Assembly: GCA_937969395.1 (NCBI GenBank)
Contig: CALBVI010000185.1
Location: 1-6,208, forward strand
DNA from: an uncultured Spongiibacteraceae bacterium
Lineage (GTDB): Bacteria > Pseudomonadota > Gammaproteobacteria > Pseudomonadales > Dasaniaceae
DNA: 6,208 nucleotides
Direction of reading: 5' to 3'
Shown: positions 4,711-6,208 of the stretch, piece after piece
How positions within the stretch are numbered: position 1 is the first letter of the stretch
Layout of the letters: every line of letters begins with the position of its first letter
Notes under the pieces: model-generated
What the model was told of the DNA's origin: nothing
The model's database searches: none
What the model saw: the letters and a program-made list of their open reading frames with translations, nothing else
Position numbers and translations under genes: made by a program

Positions 4711-6208
4711 ATGTTAGCTAATAAGAAAAAATTTAAAGTACCATCATTGCGGCTCAACCCATTAACCAAAGCGATTGTTCTCGTACTATGCACCAATCCG
4801 ATGCAAAGTGTAATAGCTCAAGAGCAAGCTGACTCATCCGTTTTAGAAGAGATTATGATCACTTCGCGGCGCTATGAAGAATCGATTAATGATGCTCCAG
4901 TCGCAGTCGCGGTTATGACAGAAAAATCAATGGAGGCTGCTAGAATACAGCGTGCAGACGATATCTTTAACTTCACACCTGGTGCTACTTGGGAAAGCTT
5001 TAGTAAAGTTCAACCCGTTGCCGCAATGCGCGGTTTGATCGCACCAACACCGGGTAATTCTTCAAGTGAAGCATCAATTCAAACCGTTGTCGATAATGTC
5101 GTCATTACTAAAGATTTTATGAAATCCCCGCCACTGTTTGATCTTAACCGAGTGGAAGTATTACGTGGTCCACAGGGCACATCATTTGGTCGAAACGCTT
5201 CTGTCGGTCTAGTACATTTTGTGACTAACAGACCTGATGAAGAAACCGCTGGTAAAATCACCGCAACCTTAGGTACAGATGAACTCTACGAAGTTAGTGG
5301 TTTCATCAATGGCGCGCTATCTGACACTGTGTCAGGCAGACTCGCTTTTAATGTCGATGGCCAAGACGGACCAACAGAAAGCCTATCGACTGGCGAGGGT
5401 GTTGACGGTGACTCAAACGTTGCCTTGCGCGGTTCGCTTGTTTTAGATCCAACCGATACTTTCAGCGCCTATCTAAAACTCGAATACAGCCAAGATAGAG
5501 ATGAAGCACCAGTACGCCACGGCACTAATGATTGTATTAGCAATCATGATGCTGCGTCTATCCAAGCTGCTGTTGATGCCGGACTAACACCTTATGTAGG
5601 TGGTATTGATACTGGCACAGGCCCTTATCAAGCAACGTATTTCGACGACTGTGATCCGTTTAAAATCGAAATTTCTGATGGCTATGACTTCCATTTAGAT
5701 AGAGACATCCTGACATTTGCAGCTGAACTAACATGGGATCTTAACGAAGATTTATCGCTAACTTCCATAACAGGATATATGGATGGCGACAACGATTCAT
5801 TGGTCGACCTTATAGGCTCACCTAATAATGTTGCCTTTCAGAAAGTAACAAATGATGGCAACTCTTTTAGCCAAGAGTTTCGTATCGATAATCAAGGTTC
5901 TGGTTCATCAGTACGCTGGTTAGCCGGTGTCTATTATTTACAAGATGAAGAAGATCGCTTTGAGGAGAATCAGTTTCAGTTTGATAACGCGCGTTCTGCG
6001 CCGTTCTTACCAACTGCCCTAGCGACTATTTCGAACAATGAAACCACTAGCTACTCTGTTTTCGGTGAAGTGACATGGGATCTCTCTGAAAAAGCCAGTT
6101 TAACGTATGGCGGCCGCTATGTGACCGATGATAAAGACTATACCTACGGCGTAAGTGCCTATGGTAGTGATAGACAAATTGGTGGTGTTCCTGGTGTTGG
6201 TGCTGGTA
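4711..6208 (+). CDS. TonB-dependent outer-membrane receptor, 3'-truncated by window edge
   Basis: An active transporter of the outer membrane, energised by TonB-ExbB-ExbD. The first 499 residues are present with no stop before the window ends; the family is usually 700-900 residues. A lysine-rich N-terminus and hydrophobic stretch form a signal peptide (cleavage probably VIA|Q, after 36). A TonB-box-like EEIMITSRR follows (46-54), then the plug domain (about 59-174) with the hallmark DLNRVEVLRGPQGTSFGRN (144-162) and VTNRP (171-175). After it come beta-barrel strands, including WLAGVYYL (403-410), VFGEVTWDLS (450-459) and LTYGGRY (464-470). There is no STN signalling domain before the TonB box. 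Cys275 and Cys314 flank a probable surface loop and may form a disulfide. The substrate cannot be read from the sequence; the type is like the large receptor families of sphingomonads and marine gammaproteobacteria. It is divergent from an ECF sigma operon, which may control it. Confidence 0.95.
   Translation, partial: MLANKKKFKVPSLRLNPLTKAIVLVLCTNPMQSVIAQEQADSSVLEEIMITSRRYEESINDAPVAVAVMTEKSMEAARIQRADDIFNFTPGATWESFSKVQPVAAMRGLIAPTPGNSSSEASIQTVVDNVVITKDFMKSPPLFDLNRVEVLRGPQGTSFGRNASVGLVHFVTNRPDEETAGKITATLGTDELYEVSGFINGALSDTVSGRLAFNVDGQDGPTESLSTGEGVDGDSNVALRGSLVLDPTDTFSAYLKLEYSQDRDEAPVRHGTNDCISNHDAASIQAAVDAGLTPYVGGIDTGTGPYQATYFDDCDPFKIEISDGYDFHLDRDILTFAAELTWDLNEDLSLTSITGYMDGDNDSLVDLIGSPNNVAFQKVTNDGNSFSQEFRIDNQGSGSSVRWLAGVYYLQDEEDRFEENQFQFDNARSAPFLPTALATISNNETTSYSVFGEVTWDLSEKASLTYGGRYVTDDKDYTYGVSAYGSDRQIGGVPGVGAG

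Noticed and set aside
5079..5261. A minus-strand 60-residue protein
   Set aside because: It lies opposite the TonB receptor plug domain; a shadow frame.

Overview
The window reads like a chromosomal segment of a Gram-negative bacterium, most likely a marine or aquatic gammaproteobacterium. A TonB-dependent outer-membrane receptor and a PEP-CTERM exported protein (a sorting signal of Gram-negative, exopolysaccharide-making bacteria) support this. The taxonomic guess is inference. The left quarter looks more GC-balanced, while 2.1-4.7 kb is clearly AT-rich.

Layout: (a) 2-655 (+) is the 3' part of a HAD-superfamily hydrolase of the HDHD3/REG-2-like type, whose start lies left of the window. (b) 798-1604 (-) is a stand-alone ABC ATPase of the YlmA/ModF-like kind, convergent with the hydrolase. 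(c) 1605-2078 has no intact gene but holds what looks like a decayed coding sequence. (d) 2079-2116 is a strong symmetrical intrinsic terminator. (e) 2131-2760 (-) is a secreted PEP-CTERM protein. (f) 2761-3580 is about 800 bp without an intact gene, with a bulged hairpin, a possible second gene remnant and an AT-rich inverted repeat. (g) 3581-4392 (-) is a translationally coupled pair: an ECF sigma factor followed by a 76-residue zinc-finger anti-sigma factor. (h) 4393-4710 is a divergent regulatory region with two dyads. (i) 4711-6208 (+) is the first 499 residues of a TonB-dependent receptor, running off the right edge.

The most coherent functional unit is the right-hand one. An ECF sigma/anti-sigma operon is divergent from a TonB receptor, which suggests that the sigma factor may control uptake of a substrate. 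It is not a FecI/FecR arrangement: the anti-sigma factor is a small soluble zinc-binding type with no membrane segment, and the receptor lacks an N-terminal signalling (STN) domain. The signal is therefore probably sensed in the cytoplasm (redox, metal or similar) rather than relayed from the receptor. I see no wholly new system. The best leads are this module, its palindrome at 4438-4452, and the two eroded reading frames. No tRNA, rRNA, CRISPR array or complete insertion sequence was seen.
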